Shown here: positions 32,866 through 42,601 of the stretch, piece by piece
Layout: each line of letters starts with the position of its first letter
How positions within the stretch are numbered: the first letter of the stretch is position 1
Source: Solidesulfovibrio carbinolicus
GTDB taxonomy: Bacteria > Desulfobacterota > Desulfovibrionia > Desulfovibrionales > Desulfovibrionaceae
Assembly: GCF_004135975.1 (NCBI RefSeq)
Contig: NZ_CP026538.1
Span: forward strand, 3,844,001-3,908,000
Length of the DNA stretch: 64,000 bases
Direction: 5' to 3'
Translations under genes and position numbers: made by a program
Notes under the pieces: generated by a model
The model's input: the letters and a program-made list of their open reading frames with translations, nothing else
Database searches by the model: none
What the model was told of the DNA's origin: nothing

Positions 32866-34191
32866 TCAATCATCAGAATTTGATGCCTGCTGCCCTGCCG
32901 GCCGGAACAGCCCCGGGGCGATGCCGAGCTTTTTGACCCGATGCCACAGGCTGCGCTCCTTGATGCCCAAAAGCGTCGCCGCCCGGGCCTGCACCCCGCC
33001 CGTGCGGGCCAGGGCCGCCTCGATAAGGGATCGCTCATAGGCGGCCAACCGACTGTCCAGATCGTCCGCCCCGGCCTGGACGGCCTCGCCGGGGCCGGTC
33101 TCGGCCAGCCCCGGCAGATGGCGCGGCTCCAAGACCGCCGCGTCTCCGGCCAACAGCGCCGCCCGCTCCAGGGTGTTGCGCAACTCCCGGACGTTGCCCG
33201 GCCAGTCGTGGGCCAAAAGGCGCTGCATGGCGGCCAAGGAAAGCGTCGCGCCGGGCTGCAGGGTTTCCAGGAACCGCCCGGCCAGCAAGGCGATGTCCTC
33301 GCGGCGCTCCCGCAACGGCGGCAAATGCACGGGAAAGACATTGAGGCGATGAAACAAATCCTCGCGAAACGCTCCCCGCCGGATCATCTCGCCAAGGTCG
33401 CGGTGGGTGGCGGCGATCACCCGCACATCGGCCCGCAGCGTCGTTATCCCGCCAACCCGCTCGAACTGGCGCGTTTCCAGGACGCGGAGAATCTTCGCCT
33501 GTATCTCCAGGGGCATGTCGCCGATTTCATCGAGAAACAGCGTCCCGCCGGCCGCCTGTTCGAACCGTCCGACCCGCCGGGTGACCGCGCCGGTGAAAGC
33601 GCCCTTCTCGTGGCCAAAAAGCTCGCTCTCCAGCAGGCCCTGGGGAATGGCCGCGCAATTGACGGCCACAAAGGCCCCAGCCGACCGGGGGCTTTTGTCA
33701 TGAATGCTTCGCGCCGCCAAATCCTTGCCCGTGCCGGACTCGCCAAGCAACAGCACCGAGGCGTCCGAGGCCGCGACCTTGAGCACCTGGGCAAACACCG
33801 CCCGCATGGCCCGGCTCTCGCCGACCATATTGGGGAAAAGCGCCCGGGCGTCCAGGGCCCCGAGCACTTCGGCCATCTGGTCGGCCACCACGCCCAGCCG
33901 GCCGAAATCATCCAGACCGGCGGTCTTTGCCGGACCGGCCGCCAGCGGCAGGGCCGGGGCCGTGGTGCGCAGGAGACGACGGATGGGGCGCAGGGCCGCG
34001 AACACGAACGCCGCCGAAACACACCCCACCGACACTCCGGCCGCCAGGGCCATGGCCACGGCTGGCTCCAAAGTCGAAAACCGGGAAAACCGCGCAGCCA
34101 GGGAATCGGCGCTCAGCACCGCCAGCACGGCCACGCCCCCCAGAATCAGCGGCACAAGCACCGCCAGGCTCACGTCGATCCGTCGCCGCAT
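32866..34191 (-). CDS. Membrane-anchored sigma-54-dependent transcriptional activator
   Basis: 441 aa. Two hydrophobic segments (about residues 9-27 and 43-67) and a short HAMP-like linker replace the usual receiver or PAS domain. The AAA+ domain has Walker A GESGTGKD, the sigma-54 contact loop GAFTGA, Walker [12 protein letters not shown] and the arginine finger region [17 protein letters not shown]. The C-terminus carries a Fis-type HTH ([22 protein letters not shown]). It sits between the assembly genes and the pilin genes and is the obvious candidate to control pilin transcription, perhaps sensing membrane or envelope state. Confidence 0.92.
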   Translation of the reverse strand: MRRRIDVSLAVLVPLILGGVAVLAVLSADSLAARFSRFSTLEPAVAMALAAGVSVGCVSAAFVFAALRPIRRLLRTTAPALPLAAGPAKTAGLDDFGRLGVVADQMAEVLGALDARALFPNMVGESRAMRAVFAQVLKVAASDASVLLLGESGTGKDLAARSIHDKSPRSAGAFVAVNCAAIPQGLLESELFGHEKGAFTGAVTRRVGRFEQAAGGTLFLDEIGDMPLEIQAKILRVLETRQFERVGGITTLRADVRVIAATHRDLGEMIRRGAFREDLFHRLNVFPVHLPPLRERREDIALLAGRFLETLQPGATLSLAAMQRLLAHDWPGNVRELRNTLERAALLAGDAAVLEPRHLPGLAETGPGEAVQAGADDLDSRLAAYERSLIEAALARTGGVQARAATLLGIKERSLWHRVKKLGIAPGLFRPAGQQASNSDD

Positions 34192-34208
34192 GGCTTAGTC
34201 CCCGCGCG

Positions 34209-35438
34209 TCAGCGTTTGAAGGCGACCTGCGACATGTCCCACATGGGCAAGAAGATGGCCATGGCGAAAAAGCCGACCACGCCGGCCAGACCGACAATAA
34301 GGATGGGGCCGATGGCGTCGGACAGGCGCTTGACGGCAAAGGCGACCTCGGCGTCGTAGTGTTCGCTTATGGCCGAAAGCATTTCGTCGAGATTGCCGGA
34401 CTCCTCGCCCACGGCCACCATGGTCACCACCATGGGGGTGAAATACTTGGCCCGGGACAACGGCCCGGCCAAGCCCTGGCCGGATTTGATCATCTCCTGG
34501 ATGCGGCGGAATTCCTTGGCGATGGCCGCGTTGCCGATGGTGCCGACCAGGATGTCGATGGTGGTCAGCACCGGCACGCCGCTGGCCTGGAGAATGGAGA
34601 AAATGGCGGCGAACCGCGACATGGCCGCCTTGCGCAACAGCATCCCGACAATGGGGATGTGCAGGAAAAAGGCGTCCCGGGCGACCTTGCCGTTTTCCGT
34701 GCGAAACCACAGATAAAAGCCGATGATCACGGCCGCCATGAGGCCGAAGGTGAGGTACCAGTATTTGTCGATGAGCTCGTGGAGCAACAGCGCCATGCGG
34801 GTGGGCCAGGGCAGCTCGATCTTGGCGCTGGCGAAAATGCCGGCAAAGGTCGGCACCACGAATTTGAGCAGAAAGAAAAACGCGCCGAAAAGGGCGACGA
34901 CCACGGTAATGGGATACTGCAGGGCGGACTTGATGTCCGTGCGCACCTGATGCTCGTGGGAAATAATGTAGGTCAGCCGCTCCAGCACCGCCGGCAGCGC
35001 GCCGGCCGCCTCGCCGGCCCGCACCATGCTGATGTAGAGTTCGTTGAACACGCCCTTCTGGGCGGCCATGGCCGCCGAGATCGACGACCCCTTTTTCACC
35101 ATGTCCGACATGCGGGAACACACCCGGCGCAGCTTGGGGTTTTCCGACTGCTGCTCCAGGACCCGCAGGATTTCGAGCATGGACAGGCCGGCCCCGAGCA
35201 TGGTGCGCAGCTGCTTGGTGAAAAGGATCATTTCCTGGGCGCTGATGCTCGTCAGCGCGTCTTCCAGGGATTCGCCGAAACCGCCGGTCGCCGCCGCCGC
35301 CACGCCCTTGCGCACGGCCACGGGAATGTAGCCCATGCCCAGAAGCCGGGTACGCACCGCGTCGGCGGTCTCGGCCTCAAGAACGCCCTTGACCGGATTG
35401 CCGGCCTCGTTGATGGCTTCGTAGGCGAATTGCGGCAC
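34209..35438 (-). CDS. Type IV pilus inner-membrane platform protein (PilC/GspF/MshG-like)
   Basis: 409 aa. The N-terminus FAYEAINEAGNPVKGVLEAE is typical of PilC/GspF. Two T2SSF repeats follow (about residues 70-195 and 275-400), each with the conserved FTKQLRTMLGAGLSMLE and FAAIFSILQASGVPVL openings, and three hydrophobic segments, including AALFGAFFFLLKFVVP-like and the C-terminal ILIVGLAGVVGFFAMAIFLPMW. It anchors the PilB ATPase and moves pilin subunits into the fibre. It lies 207 bases downstream of the ATPase gene. Confidence 0.94.
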   Translation of the reverse strand: MPQFAYEAINEAGNPVKGVLEAETADAVRTRLLGMGYIPVAVRKGVAAAATGGFGESLEDALTSISAQEMILFTKQLRTMLGAGLSMLEILRVLEQQSENPKLRRVCSRMSDMVKKGSSISAAMAAQKGVFNELYISMVRAGEAAGALPAVLERLTYIISHEHQVRTDIKSALQYPITVVVALFGAFFFLLKFVVPTFAGIFASAKIELPWPTRMALLLHELIDKYWYLTFGLMAAVIIGFYLWFRTENGKVARDAFFLHIPIVGMLLRKAAMSRFAAIFSILQASGVPVLTTIDILVGTIGNAAIAKEFRRIQEMIKSGQGLAGPLSRAKYFTPMVVTMVAVGEESGNLDEMLSAISEHYDAEVAFAVKRLSDAIGPILIVGLAGVVGFFAMAIFLPMWDMSQVAFKR

Positions 35439-35645
35439 CGTCGTCTCCCCAAGTCCCGTGCGCTGTCTGATCCGGCCGGAAAGCCCGGGATGGCTTGCCT
35501 TACTGCCGTTTGTGCGCCAAACGCCGGCCGGCCGTCAAGGCAGGATTGCCAAGCGTCTCCAAGCAATACCACAGACGCAGGAACGCGGGCCGACTTGGAG
35601 CCAAAGAGCATTTCCTGGCCAGGACCGTTTGTGGGAACGGCTACA

Positions 35646-37355
35646 CTAGACGAGCACGGCCGAGGAGGCTTCCTCGAAGGTGGTCTTGCCTTCCAGTATC
35701 TTCAGGCGCGCGTCGTCCTGCAAAAGTTTCAGTCTTCCCGAATCGGCCGCGAACCGGGTGATCTCCCGGGAGGTGGCCCGGCGCGCCACCATTTCCTGGA
35801 TTTCCTCGTCCATGACCAGGATCTCGAAAAGCCCAAGCCGGCCCTTGAAGCCCGAGTCGCCGCACATGAAACAGCCCCGGCCGCGCATGAAGACCGAGCC
35901 GGCCGTGTCCTCAAGATTCCAGAAACGCAGCACTTCCGGCCGCGGCGTGTAGGGTTCGGCGCAGTTGGGGCACACCCGGCGCACCAGGCGCTGGGCAATG
36001 GACACCATGAGGGTGGAGGAGACCAGAAACGGCTCGATGCCCATGTCCATGAGCCGCATGACCGCGCCGGCGGCGTCGTTGGTGTGGACGGTGGAAAGCA
36101 CCTTGTGGCCGGTAAGCGCGGCCTGGGTGGCGATGGCCGCCGTCTCGGCGTCGCGGATTTCGCCCACAAGCACCACGTCCGGGTCCTGGCGCAGGGTGGA
36201 GCGCAGGGCGCTGGCAAAGGTCATGCCGGCCTTGCGGTTGAGCTGCACCTGGCGCACGCCTTCCATGCGGTATTCGACCGGGTCTTCCAGGGTGATGATG
36301 TTGATGTCGGGCCGGCTTATTTCGCGAAGCAAGGCAAAAAGCGTGGTGGACTTGCCCGAGCCGGTGGGGCCGGTGGACAGGAACATGCCGTAGGGCTTGT
36401 CCACGACCAGCTTGATCTTGGCCAGATCGTCGGCGGAAAGCCCGAGGTCGTGCAGGAAAAGCCCGCCGCCGCTCATGTCGAGCAGGCGCAGCACGAGGTT
36501 TTCGCCGTAGATGGTCGGCAGCGTGGAGACGCGGATGTTGATCTCCTTGCGGTCGATGGCCACGGAGAACCGGCCGTCCTGGGGGATGCGGCTGACGGCG
36601 ATGTCGAGGTTGCCCAGGATTTTGATGCGCGAAATGATGGGCAGGATCATGGGCTTGGGCGGCGAGGGCACGGCCTTGAGCTTGCCGTCGATGCGCATGC
36701 GAATCTGCACCTGGTCGCGCTCGGGGCTGATGTGCACGTCGCTGGCCCCTTCGCGCACGGCCTGGGACAGCAGCGAATTGACAAAGCGCACCACCGGCGC
36801 TTCCCCGGCCCGGTCCTCCAGGGAACTGAGCTGCATCTCGTCGCTGACCGCGACCGAGGGCGTTTCCTCGCCGTCGCGCATGGACTCGATGCTGTCGAGC
36901 ACGCCCTCGCTGCCAAGGCCCATGCCGTAGACGGCGCTGGTCAGGTAGCCCAGTTCGCGCTCGGTGCAGATCACCGGCTCGATCTCGCAGTTTTTATAGA
37001 TCTCGATGTCTTCGATGGTGGTGATGTCCAAGGGATCGGGCATGGCCACGCGGATGAGGTTGCCCACCTTGGACAGGGGCACGAGCTTGGAGCGCAGGGC
37101 CATCTCGGCCGGCAAGAGTTCGGCCAGATCGGAGTTGACCGGGTAGCGCTCGGGCGTGTACTTGGCCAGCCCCATCTGGCGGCTGATGAGATCGACGATA
37201 TCGGCTTCCTTGACCGTGCCCTCGCGCACGAGCTGTTGCCCCAGACGCAGGCCGCTGCGTTTGCCGGCGGCCAGGGCCTGGCGCAACTGGTCCTCGGTGA
37301 CAAGCCCGGCGGCGACAAGCATCTCGCCCAGGCGCAAACGTCTTCTTGGCTCCAT
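35646..37355 (-). CDS. Type IV pilus extension ATPase (PilB/GspE/MshE-like)
   Basis: 569 aa from ATG 37355. The N-terminus (LRLGEMLVAAGLVTEDQLRQAL) is an MshEN-type domain; such domains bind c-di-GMP in MshE. The ATPase core has SDVHISPE, Walker A GPTGSGKSTTLFALL, the Asp box ITLEDPVEYR, Walker B DVVLVGEIRD and the His box STVHTNDA. A tetracysteine zinc site CPNC ... CFMCG lies near residue 500. It powers pilus extension at the cytoplasmic face of the inner membrane. Much longer open frames upstream are artefacts of the overlapping ExeA gene. Confidence 0.94.
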   Translation of the reverse strand: MEPRRRLRLGEMLVAAGLVTEDQLRQALAAGKRSGLRLGQQLVREGTVKEADIVDLISRQMGLAKYTPERYPVNSDLAELLPAEMALRSKLVPLSKVGNLIRVAMPDPLDITTIEDIEIYKNCEIEPVICTERELGYLTSAVYGMGLGSEGVLDSIESMRDGEETPSVAVSDEMQLSSLEDRAGEAPVVRFVNSLLSQAVREGASDVHISPERDQVQIRMRIDGKLKAVPSPPKPMILPIISRIKILGNLDIAVSRIPQDGRFSVAIDRKEINIRVSTLPTIYGENLVLRLLDMSGGGLFLHDLGLSADDLAKIKLVVDKPYGMFLSTGPTGSGKSTTLFALLREISRPDINIITLEDPVEYRMEGVRQVQLNRKAGMTFASALRSTLRQDPDVVLVGEIRDAETAAIATQAALTGHKVLSTVHTNDAAGAVMRLMDMGIEPFLVSSTLMVSIAQRLVRRVCPNCAEPYTPRPEVLRFWNLEDTAGSVFMRGRGCFMCGDSGFKGRLGLFEILVMDEEIQEMVARRATSREITRFAADSGRLKLLQDDARLKILEGKTTFEEASSAVLV

Positions 37356-37386
37356 GATCCGTGTATCCGTATGGTTATGGGCGCGA

Positions 37387-39345
37387 TCAGGGCCGGGCGG
37401 CCTCGGAGACGACCATGCGCTGCTTGGTGTCCTGGCTGCCGCCGGCCGGTCCGGCCATCTTGGGGCCGCCCCGCAACCCCGGCCAGGGGCCAAGGTCGGT
37501 GAAGGCCACGGCGTCCGGGCCGTAGCCGGGCACGATGGCGGCCCGGGAAGCCAGTTCGCGCGGCAATTCGGCCAGGGCGGCCTCGGCCGAGGCCCGGTCG
37601 GCGAACAGGGAGCCAAGCACGATGTCGTAGCGCAGCCCGGTCGCCGGGGAGAAGGTGCAGTACATGGAGAGGTTTGTCTCGGCCCCGGCATGGCGGCCGA
37701 GATAGGCAAATCCCTCGTCGAGGCTGGCCACGGAGGCCACCCTGACCAGACATTGCCCCGCTTCCAGGGGAGCGGCCGCAATGGCCGGAAAGACCAGGGT
37801 GTCGCCGGCGCGCACCCGGTCGAAATTGACCCCCGGATTGGCCTTGGCCAGCCTGGCCATGACGGCCCGGCCGCCGTTGCCGTAAAGCCGGGCGGCCTGG
37901 CGGGTGACGGCCCAGCCCGAACGCACCACGGACTGGCCCAGGGTCTCGGGCGCGGCCGGGGCGACGGCGCTGGCCTTGACCACGGCGGCCGTGGCCGGCG
38001 CGGCGGTTTCCGCGGCCACGGCGCGGCCGATGCGTGCGGTCTCGGCTGCGGCCGGCTCGGCCGGCAAGGCGGCGGCGGACAAAGCCAGGGACGCGCCAAG
38101 CCCTTCCATCGCCGTGGGATTGGCCGGCAACGCATGGACCACCGAAGCGGCCCGGGGGGCCAAGGGGGCGCTCACGGCCGGCGCGGCCGCGACGTCGGCG
38201 GCCGGACTGGCCGGCTTCTCGGGACGGGCCGGAACCTGAGGCTCGGCGGAAACGACGCCGGCCAGTTCGGGCGCGTACAGCGCCTGGGCCTGAGGGGCCG
38301 AAGGCGACGACGGGGCGGCCGACGGGGTAGGCGCGGCCAGCAGGGCGTCCAGGCGGCTTACGGCATCCTGGGCCAGACGAGAGAGGTCGGGAAGGCCAGG
38401 CAAGCCCGACAGGCCGGGAGCAGCCAGGGAAAAAGCCAGGACCAGGCCGGCGCAGGCCGCGCCGGCGACAGCCAGGCGGGGCGCTCGGGGCCATCGGGGC
38501 AGCCGGGACAGCAGGGATCGGCCGCCGGCCGCCTCGCGCTCGGCCCGGCCCACCAGCCACCAGCTGACCCGGGCCTTGCCGAAGCCCACGGCTAAAAGCA
38601 TGGACAGATGGCACAGCCGCACGATCTTGCGCGGATGCCCGCCGGTGCGGCGGTGGATACGGCGCAGGGCGGCCGGGGTGAATACGTCGGGCGTTTCCCC
38701 CTCGGGGGCGCAACGAGCCAGACGCGTTTCGATCATGCGCGCCGTCTCGGCGCGGTTCAAACATTCCAGGCGGTAGCGGTAATTGACCCGGTCGTCGAGG
38801 TTGGGCCGGGCGGCCAGGGTCTCCTCGAACTCGGACTGGGCGAAGATGACGATCTGCAGGAGCTTATGCGTGGCCGTCTCGAAGTTGAGCAGCTCGCGCA
38901 ACAGTTCCAGGCAATCGGGGGTGATCTTTTGGCCTTCGTCGATAATAAGGGCCACGGTGCGCCCCTTATCGCCGCTGCGCCGGGCCAGCTCGGCCTTGAC
39001 CACTTCCTTGAGGATCATGGGATCGCGCCACATGGACGCAGCGTCGAGGCCAAAAAGCGTGAGGATCGAAAGCAGCAAGTCGGTGGTGGATGAGCAAGCC
39101 GGATCGTCCAGGAGATAGGCCTCGATGTCGCCGTCAGCTCCAAGGACGCGGGTCAGCTCCCGGGCCAGGGTGGTCTTGCCCGCGCCCACGGCCCCCAGCA
39201 CCACGTTGAGCCCCCGGCGAAGCCGCACGCCGATTTCCATGTGCTGCAGGCACTCCAGATGCGTCCGTGACCGGTAGAGCATGTCGGGATCGGGGGAATT
39301 GGAAAACGGTTCCCGGGTCAATCCCATCGCCAGATAGTAGCTCAT
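37387..39345 (-). CDS. ExeA/GspA/MshM-like AAA ATPase with periplasmic C-terminal domains
   Basis: 652 aa. Residues 1-270 are an ExeA-type AAA domain: FSNSPDPDMLYRS, Walker A GAVGAGKTTLAREL, Walker B VALIIDEGQK and the sensor region GHPRKIVRLC. A transmembrane helix follows at about 290-310, then about 150 residues rich in Ala and Pro. The C-terminus holds a LysM-like segment (ANPGVNFDRVRAGDTLVFPAI) and a repeat-type domain that may be SPOR-like (YDIVLGSLFADRASAEAAL). ExeA proteins help secretins pass the peptidoglycan, which fits the wall-binding C-terminus and the secretin gene next door. Confidence 0.87.
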   Translation of the reverse strand: MSYYLAMGLTREPFSNSPDPDMLYRSRTHLECLQHMEIGVRLRRGLNVVLGAVGAGKTTLARELTRVLGADGDIEAYLLDDPACSSTTDLLLSILTLFGLDAASMWRDPMILKEVVKAELARRSGDKGRTVALIIDEGQKITPDCLELLRELLNFETATHKLLQIVIFAQSEFEETLAARPNLDDRVNYRYRLECLNRAETARMIETRLARCAPEGETPDVFTPAALRRIHRRTGGHPRKIVRLCHLSMLLAVGFGKARVSWWLVGRAEREAAGGRSLLSRLPRWPRAPRLAVAGAACAGLVLAFSLAAPGLSGLPGLPDLSRLAQDAVSRLDALLAAPTPSAAPSSPSAPQAQALYAPELAGVVSAEPQVPARPEKPASPAADVAAAPAVSAPLAPRAASVVHALPANPTAMEGLGASLALSAAALPAEPAAAETARIGRAVAAETAAPATAAVVKASAVAPAAPETLGQSVVRSGWAVTRQAARLYGNGGRAVMARLAKANPGVNFDRVRAGDTLVFPAIAAAPLEAGQCLVRVASVASLDEGFAYLGRHAGAETNLSMYCTFSPATGLRYDIVLGSLFADRASAEAALAELPRELASRAAIVPGYGPDAVAFTDLGPWPGLRGGPKMAGPAGGSQDTKQRMVVSEAARP

Positions 39346-39433
39346 GGCCTTCTCCTCTCGTCTGCCGTCGCGGCCGCGACCGGCTTCTTGGCCGCGCCGA
39401 GGTTGTCCCGGCGCGACGTCTCCCTGTTGTCGC

Positions 39434-41500
39434 CTACTGCGTCAATGAGCCGATTTTATCCGTCTCGGCGGCGTCGGACGGCCGAATCATGGCCACGGCC
39501 GGCGGCGGGGATATGGGCTTTTCCTTGAGGATGGTCGGCGTCACGAAGATATAGATCTCCTCGCGCTTGATGTTCGACGCCTTGGTTTTAAACGCCCAGC
39601 CCAGGCCCGGAATGTCGCTGAGGTAGGGCACGCCGGCCTCGTTGTTGCCCACGGTGTCGCGGGTCAGGCCGGAGATGACGATGGTGTCGCCGTCCTCGAC
39701 CACGAGGTTGGACTGGGTTTCGCGCTTGTAGATAAACGGGTTGCCCTGAACGGTGTTGTTGAGGTCCACCTGATCGTCCTTGACCACGATCTTCATGCGC
39801 AGGTTGGAGCCGTCCACCACGTGGGGCAGCATTTCGAGCTTGAGGGTGGCTTTGGCGAACTGCACGTTGGTGCCGTTTTGCGAGGTGGAGACGTAGGGCA
39901 CGTCCGTGCCGTTTTCCACGTAGGCGGAGTGGTTCTCCATGGTGGTGATGGTCGGGCTGGACAGGATCTTCACCTTGTTGGATTCGGCCAGGGCGGTGAG
40001 CTGGGCTTCCAGCACGTTGCCGGCGATGTTGCCAAAAAGGAAGTTGACGCCGGCGCCGGCCGCGCCCAGGCCCGAGGCGCTGGTCAGGGCGGAGGACAAG
40101 GCCGGGAAGTTGAGGCCGAAGCCCTGGCCCGAAGTGCCGCCCGGGAAAGTCGGCGAGGCCGTGGCGGCCAGGTTGGTGGCGGAAGTGGACGCGTTGGAGG
40201 ACACTCCGGTGGCTGCCAGCAAAGCGCTGGCGGCGGCGGCGGTGGCGATGTCCGCAGCCGATGCCGGCGTGGACGTGGTCGTCGAGGTCGTGCTCGTCGA
40301 GCCGTCCGCGTTGACCGTCGTGGTGGTTGTGCCCGTGGTGCTGTTGCCTACGGAACCGGACGAGCTCGCGCTGAGCGTCGGGGTGTTGTTGCTGTTTATG
40401 GCATTATTGGTGGTGGACGTATTGGATCCGGTGTTGCCGGCATTCAGCGTCGTGGTCGAGGTGCCGGTCTGGGCCGGAGAGATGCGCAGATTGGAATTTT
40501 TGAGCAGCCCGCCCCACTGCACGCCGAGCTGACGGCCGGTCTCGCGGTCGGTCTGGACGATAAACGCCTTGAGCTTGACCTGGGGACGCGGCTTGTCGAG
40601 TTCCTCGATAAGCGCCACCAGCCGTTCGGCGTCGTTGGGCGGCCCTTGGACGATGATGGAGTTGCTGTGCTGGTCGGGCACCACCGTGCAGTTGAGCTGG
40701 CCGGGATTGCGCGCCCCGCTTTGCCCCTGGATGTTCATGGCGTCGCTGGTGGCGCTGGTGGGGGTGATGTCGCGAACGGTCTCGCCGGGCTTGGCCTGGT
40801 TGGCCTGGCCCTGACCGCCAGCCAGGCCGGCCTGGGCCGTCCCGCCGCACATGGCCGACAGGGTGGCGTAGATCTTGGGCAGCTCGGCGAAGTTGATCTC
40901 CACCCGGGCCATGACGAAGGGCTCCAGCTCCTTGGCCTTGGTCTTTTCGGCCAAAAGCTTGTTGCTCGCTTCCTTGAGCTTGTTTTGCTGCTCCATGTCG
41001 GCCAGGGTCATGACGCGGATGATGTCGCCCTCCACGGCATAGGCCAGGCCGTTGGCCGTAAGGATGCTCGTGAAGGTCTCGTCCCAGGGGGCATCGACCA
41101 CGTTGACGTTGATGCGAAGCGCCTTGTCGCCGCCGGCCGCGCCCGGGATGGACGAGGACAGCACCACGTTCTGGTTGGCCGCCCGGGCCATGGCCCGCAC
41201 CACGGCCACCAGATCGGTGTCGTACATGCGCAGCGTCACCTTCTGCTTGGGCAGGGCCTTGACCGGCTTGGGCGCTTCCTTCTCGGGCTTGTCAGCCTTG
41301 ATGGTCGCCTTGGAGAACTCCACCTTGCGCGGCCTGGCCACCGGGGAATAGCCCTCGGACTTGTTGGCCATGGTCTCCCAGTGCTCGATGAAGGTATCTT
41401 TCTGGGGCTTTTTGACGCAGCCCACGGCCAGGATCAGGATCATCCCCGCCGCCGTCGCCGCGAAGCCGCCCGGCCGTCTTTTGTTGCCCATCGCTTGCAT
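39434..41500 (-). CDS. Outer-membrane secretin (MshL/PilQ-like), lipoprotein
   Basis: 688 aa from ATG 41500 (GGGAG six bases upstream). The signal peptide ends in a lipobox, LILAVGC. An STN-like N-terminal domain (VVRAMARAANQNVVLSSS) and an N1-type secretin domain (SNSIIVQGPPNDAERLVALIEELDKP) lead to the C-terminal secretin barrel (VLEAQLTALAESNKVKILSSPTI, ENGTDVPYVSTS, SGLTRDTVGNNEAGVPYLSDIPGLGWAF). Between N1 and barrel is an unusual insertion of about 150 residues of Thr, Ser, Asn and Ala. It forms the outer-membrane pore for the pilus. Confidence 0.93.
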   Translation of the reverse strand: MQAMGNKRRPGGFAATAAGMILILAVGCVKKPQKDTFIEHWETMANKSEGYSPVARPRKVEFSKATIKADKPEKEAPKPVKALPKQKVTLRMYDTDLVAVVRAMARAANQNVVLSSSIPGAAGGDKALRINVNVVDAPWDETFTSILTANGLAYAVEGDIIRVMTLADMEQQNKLKEASNKLLAEKTKAKELEPFVMARVEINFAELPKIYATLSAMCGGTAQAGLAGGQGQANQAKPGETVRDITPTSATSDAMNIQGQSGARNPGQLNCTVVPDQHSNSIIVQGPPNDAERLVALIEELDKPRPQVKLKAFIVQTDRETGRQLGVQWGGLLKNSNLRISPAQTGTSTTTLNAGNTGSNTSTTNNAINSNNTPTLSASSSGSVGNSTTGTTTTTVNADGSTSTTSTTTSTPASAADIATAAAASALLAATGVSSNASTSATNLAATASPTFPGGTSGQGFGLNFPALSSALTSASGLGAAGAGVNFLFGNIAGNVLEAQLTALAESNKVKILSSPTITTMENHSAYVENGTDVPYVSTSQNGTNVQFAKATLKLEMLPHVVDGSNLRMKIVVKDDQVDLNNTVQGNPFIYKRETQSNLVVEDGDTIVISGLTRDTVGNNEAGVPYLSDIPGLGWAFKTKASNIKREEIYIFVTPTILKEKPISPPPAVAMIRPSDAAETDKIGSLTQ

Positions 41501-41529
41501 GGTCTTCTCCCGTCCCGGCTTGCGCCGGT

Positions 41530-42039
41530 TCATCGCCCCAGGGCGTCCTGCCCGTCGTAGGGGATATCCAGACGTTGGCCGTTGGCCAGGCTTTCCAGCG
41601 TCACCTTGTCCGGGGACACGGCCAGCACCTTGTAGCCGCCGCCCTCCAGGGTATCGCCGGCCTGATATTCGTAGCCGTCGATGACGGCCAGCCGTCCCGA
41701 ACCCAATTCCACATAGCCCGTGAACCGGGGGACCACCGTCGGCCGGCCCGTCCCGCCCCGGGCTTCCAGGGGCTTGTCGTAGAAGACGGCGAGCCGCCAT
41801 GGTTTGTCGATGGCGGCCATCAGCGCCGTCTCGACGCCGCCCGGCGTGGCCTGTCGCACCAGGGTCTGGGCCGCTTCCCGGGTCTGGGCGGCGGCCTGGG
41901 TCTGGGCGGCGGCCTGGGCCCGCACTTGGACCCCGGGCTGCGGCGCAACCGCCGGACCGGTGTCCAGCAACAGGTAGACCGCGGCAACCACGGCCACCAC
42001 GCCGGTCACGGCCAATATGATCTTTTCCCGCCGGGTCAT
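41530..42039 (-). CDS. PilP/MshK-like pilus assembly protein
   Basis: 169 aa, AGGAG eight bases before the start. One N-terminal membrane helix (IILAVTGVVAVVAAVYLLL), an Ala/Gln/Arg-rich linker (AQAAAQTQAAAQTREAAQT), and a C-terminal beta domain of GspC/PilP type (FTGYVELGSGRLAVIDGYEYQAGDTLEGGGYKVLAV). PilP-like proteins link the inner-membrane PilM-N-O complex with the secretin, which is encoded 29 bases further on. Confidence 0.8.
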   Translation of the reverse strand: MTRREKIILAVTGVVAVVAAVYLLLDTGPAVAPQPGVQVRAQAAAQTQAAAQTREAAQTLVRQATPGGVETALMAAIDKPWRLAVFYDKPLEARGGTGRPTVVPRFTGYVELGSGRLAVIDGYEYQAGDTLEGGGYKVLAVSPDKVTLESLANGQRLDIPYDGQDALGR

Positions 42040-42067
42040 GCCCCGCTCTCCTTATGTCCGGGCCGGC

Positions 42068-42601
42068 TTAACGAACGGCCAGCCAGCACTTCAGGGTAAA
42101 TTCGCGGCCTTCGCGGCCATACATGGTCGCGGCCGACTCCACCTTGACCACGGGGCCGAAGCCGCCAAGGTCCAGCATGAACTCGCGGGCGGCCTCGGGC
42201 GTACCGAGAAAAGCCAGCCGCACGGCCAACAAGCCCTCGCGGGTCACCGAAGCGGCGTCCGGGGAGACGGCCGACAGCCGCAGGCCATGCGGTTTGGCCA
42301 GTGCATCGAAAATCGTGGTGAGCCGCTCCACATCGGCCAACGGGAGCTTGTCCCGTCCGCCCACCGGCCCCACCTCGCGCACCTTGGCCTGGGTTTCGCC
42401 CAGGGCCTTGGCCACGGGTTCGAGCTGGCTGCGGTCGTTGAGGGTTTGCCGCAAGGCGGCCGTGCGAACGGTCAACTGTTCGATCTCGCGGTATTCCGGC
42501 AGCAGGAAGACCGCCAGAAATCCCAGGGCCACGGCCGCGCCCACGGCCAGGGTGAGCAGGGTCCGAGGCGGCAGGGCGCTTCGCATTTCGGCCAGGGTCA
42601 T
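42068..42601 (-). CDS. PilO/MshJ-like pilus assembly protein
   Basis: 177 aa. One membrane helix at about residues 17-35 (LLTLAVGAAVALGFLAVFLLP), a coiled-coil-like stretch (EIEQLTVRTAALRQTLNDR), then an alpha-beta domain ending EGREFTLKCWLAVR as in PilO. It overlaps the 3' end of the PilM/N-like gene by four bases and lies 28 bases before the PilP-like gene. It is part of the inner-membrane alignment complex. Confidence 0.83.
   Translation of the reverse strand: MTLAEMRSALPPRTLLTLAVGAAVALGFLAVFLLPEYREIEQLTVRTAALRQTLNDRSQLEPVAKALGETQAKVREVGPVGGRDKLPLADVERLTTIFDALAKPHGLRLSAVSPDAASVTREGLLAVRLAFLGTPEAAREFMLDLGGFGPVVKVESAATMYGREGREFTLKCWLAVR

Noticed and set aside
35439-35645. c-di-GMP riboswitch in the gap between the PilB and PilC genes
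   Set aside because: No GEMM-type core was seen on the minus strand; the 207 bases show no convincing structure.
33927-37502. Very long plus-strand open frame of more than 1100 codons opposite the sigma-54 activator, PilC and PilB genes
   Set aside because: It is an antisense shadow caused by the high GC content; its product is low-complexity Gly/His/Arg/Ala without domains, while the minus strand carries clear family motifs.
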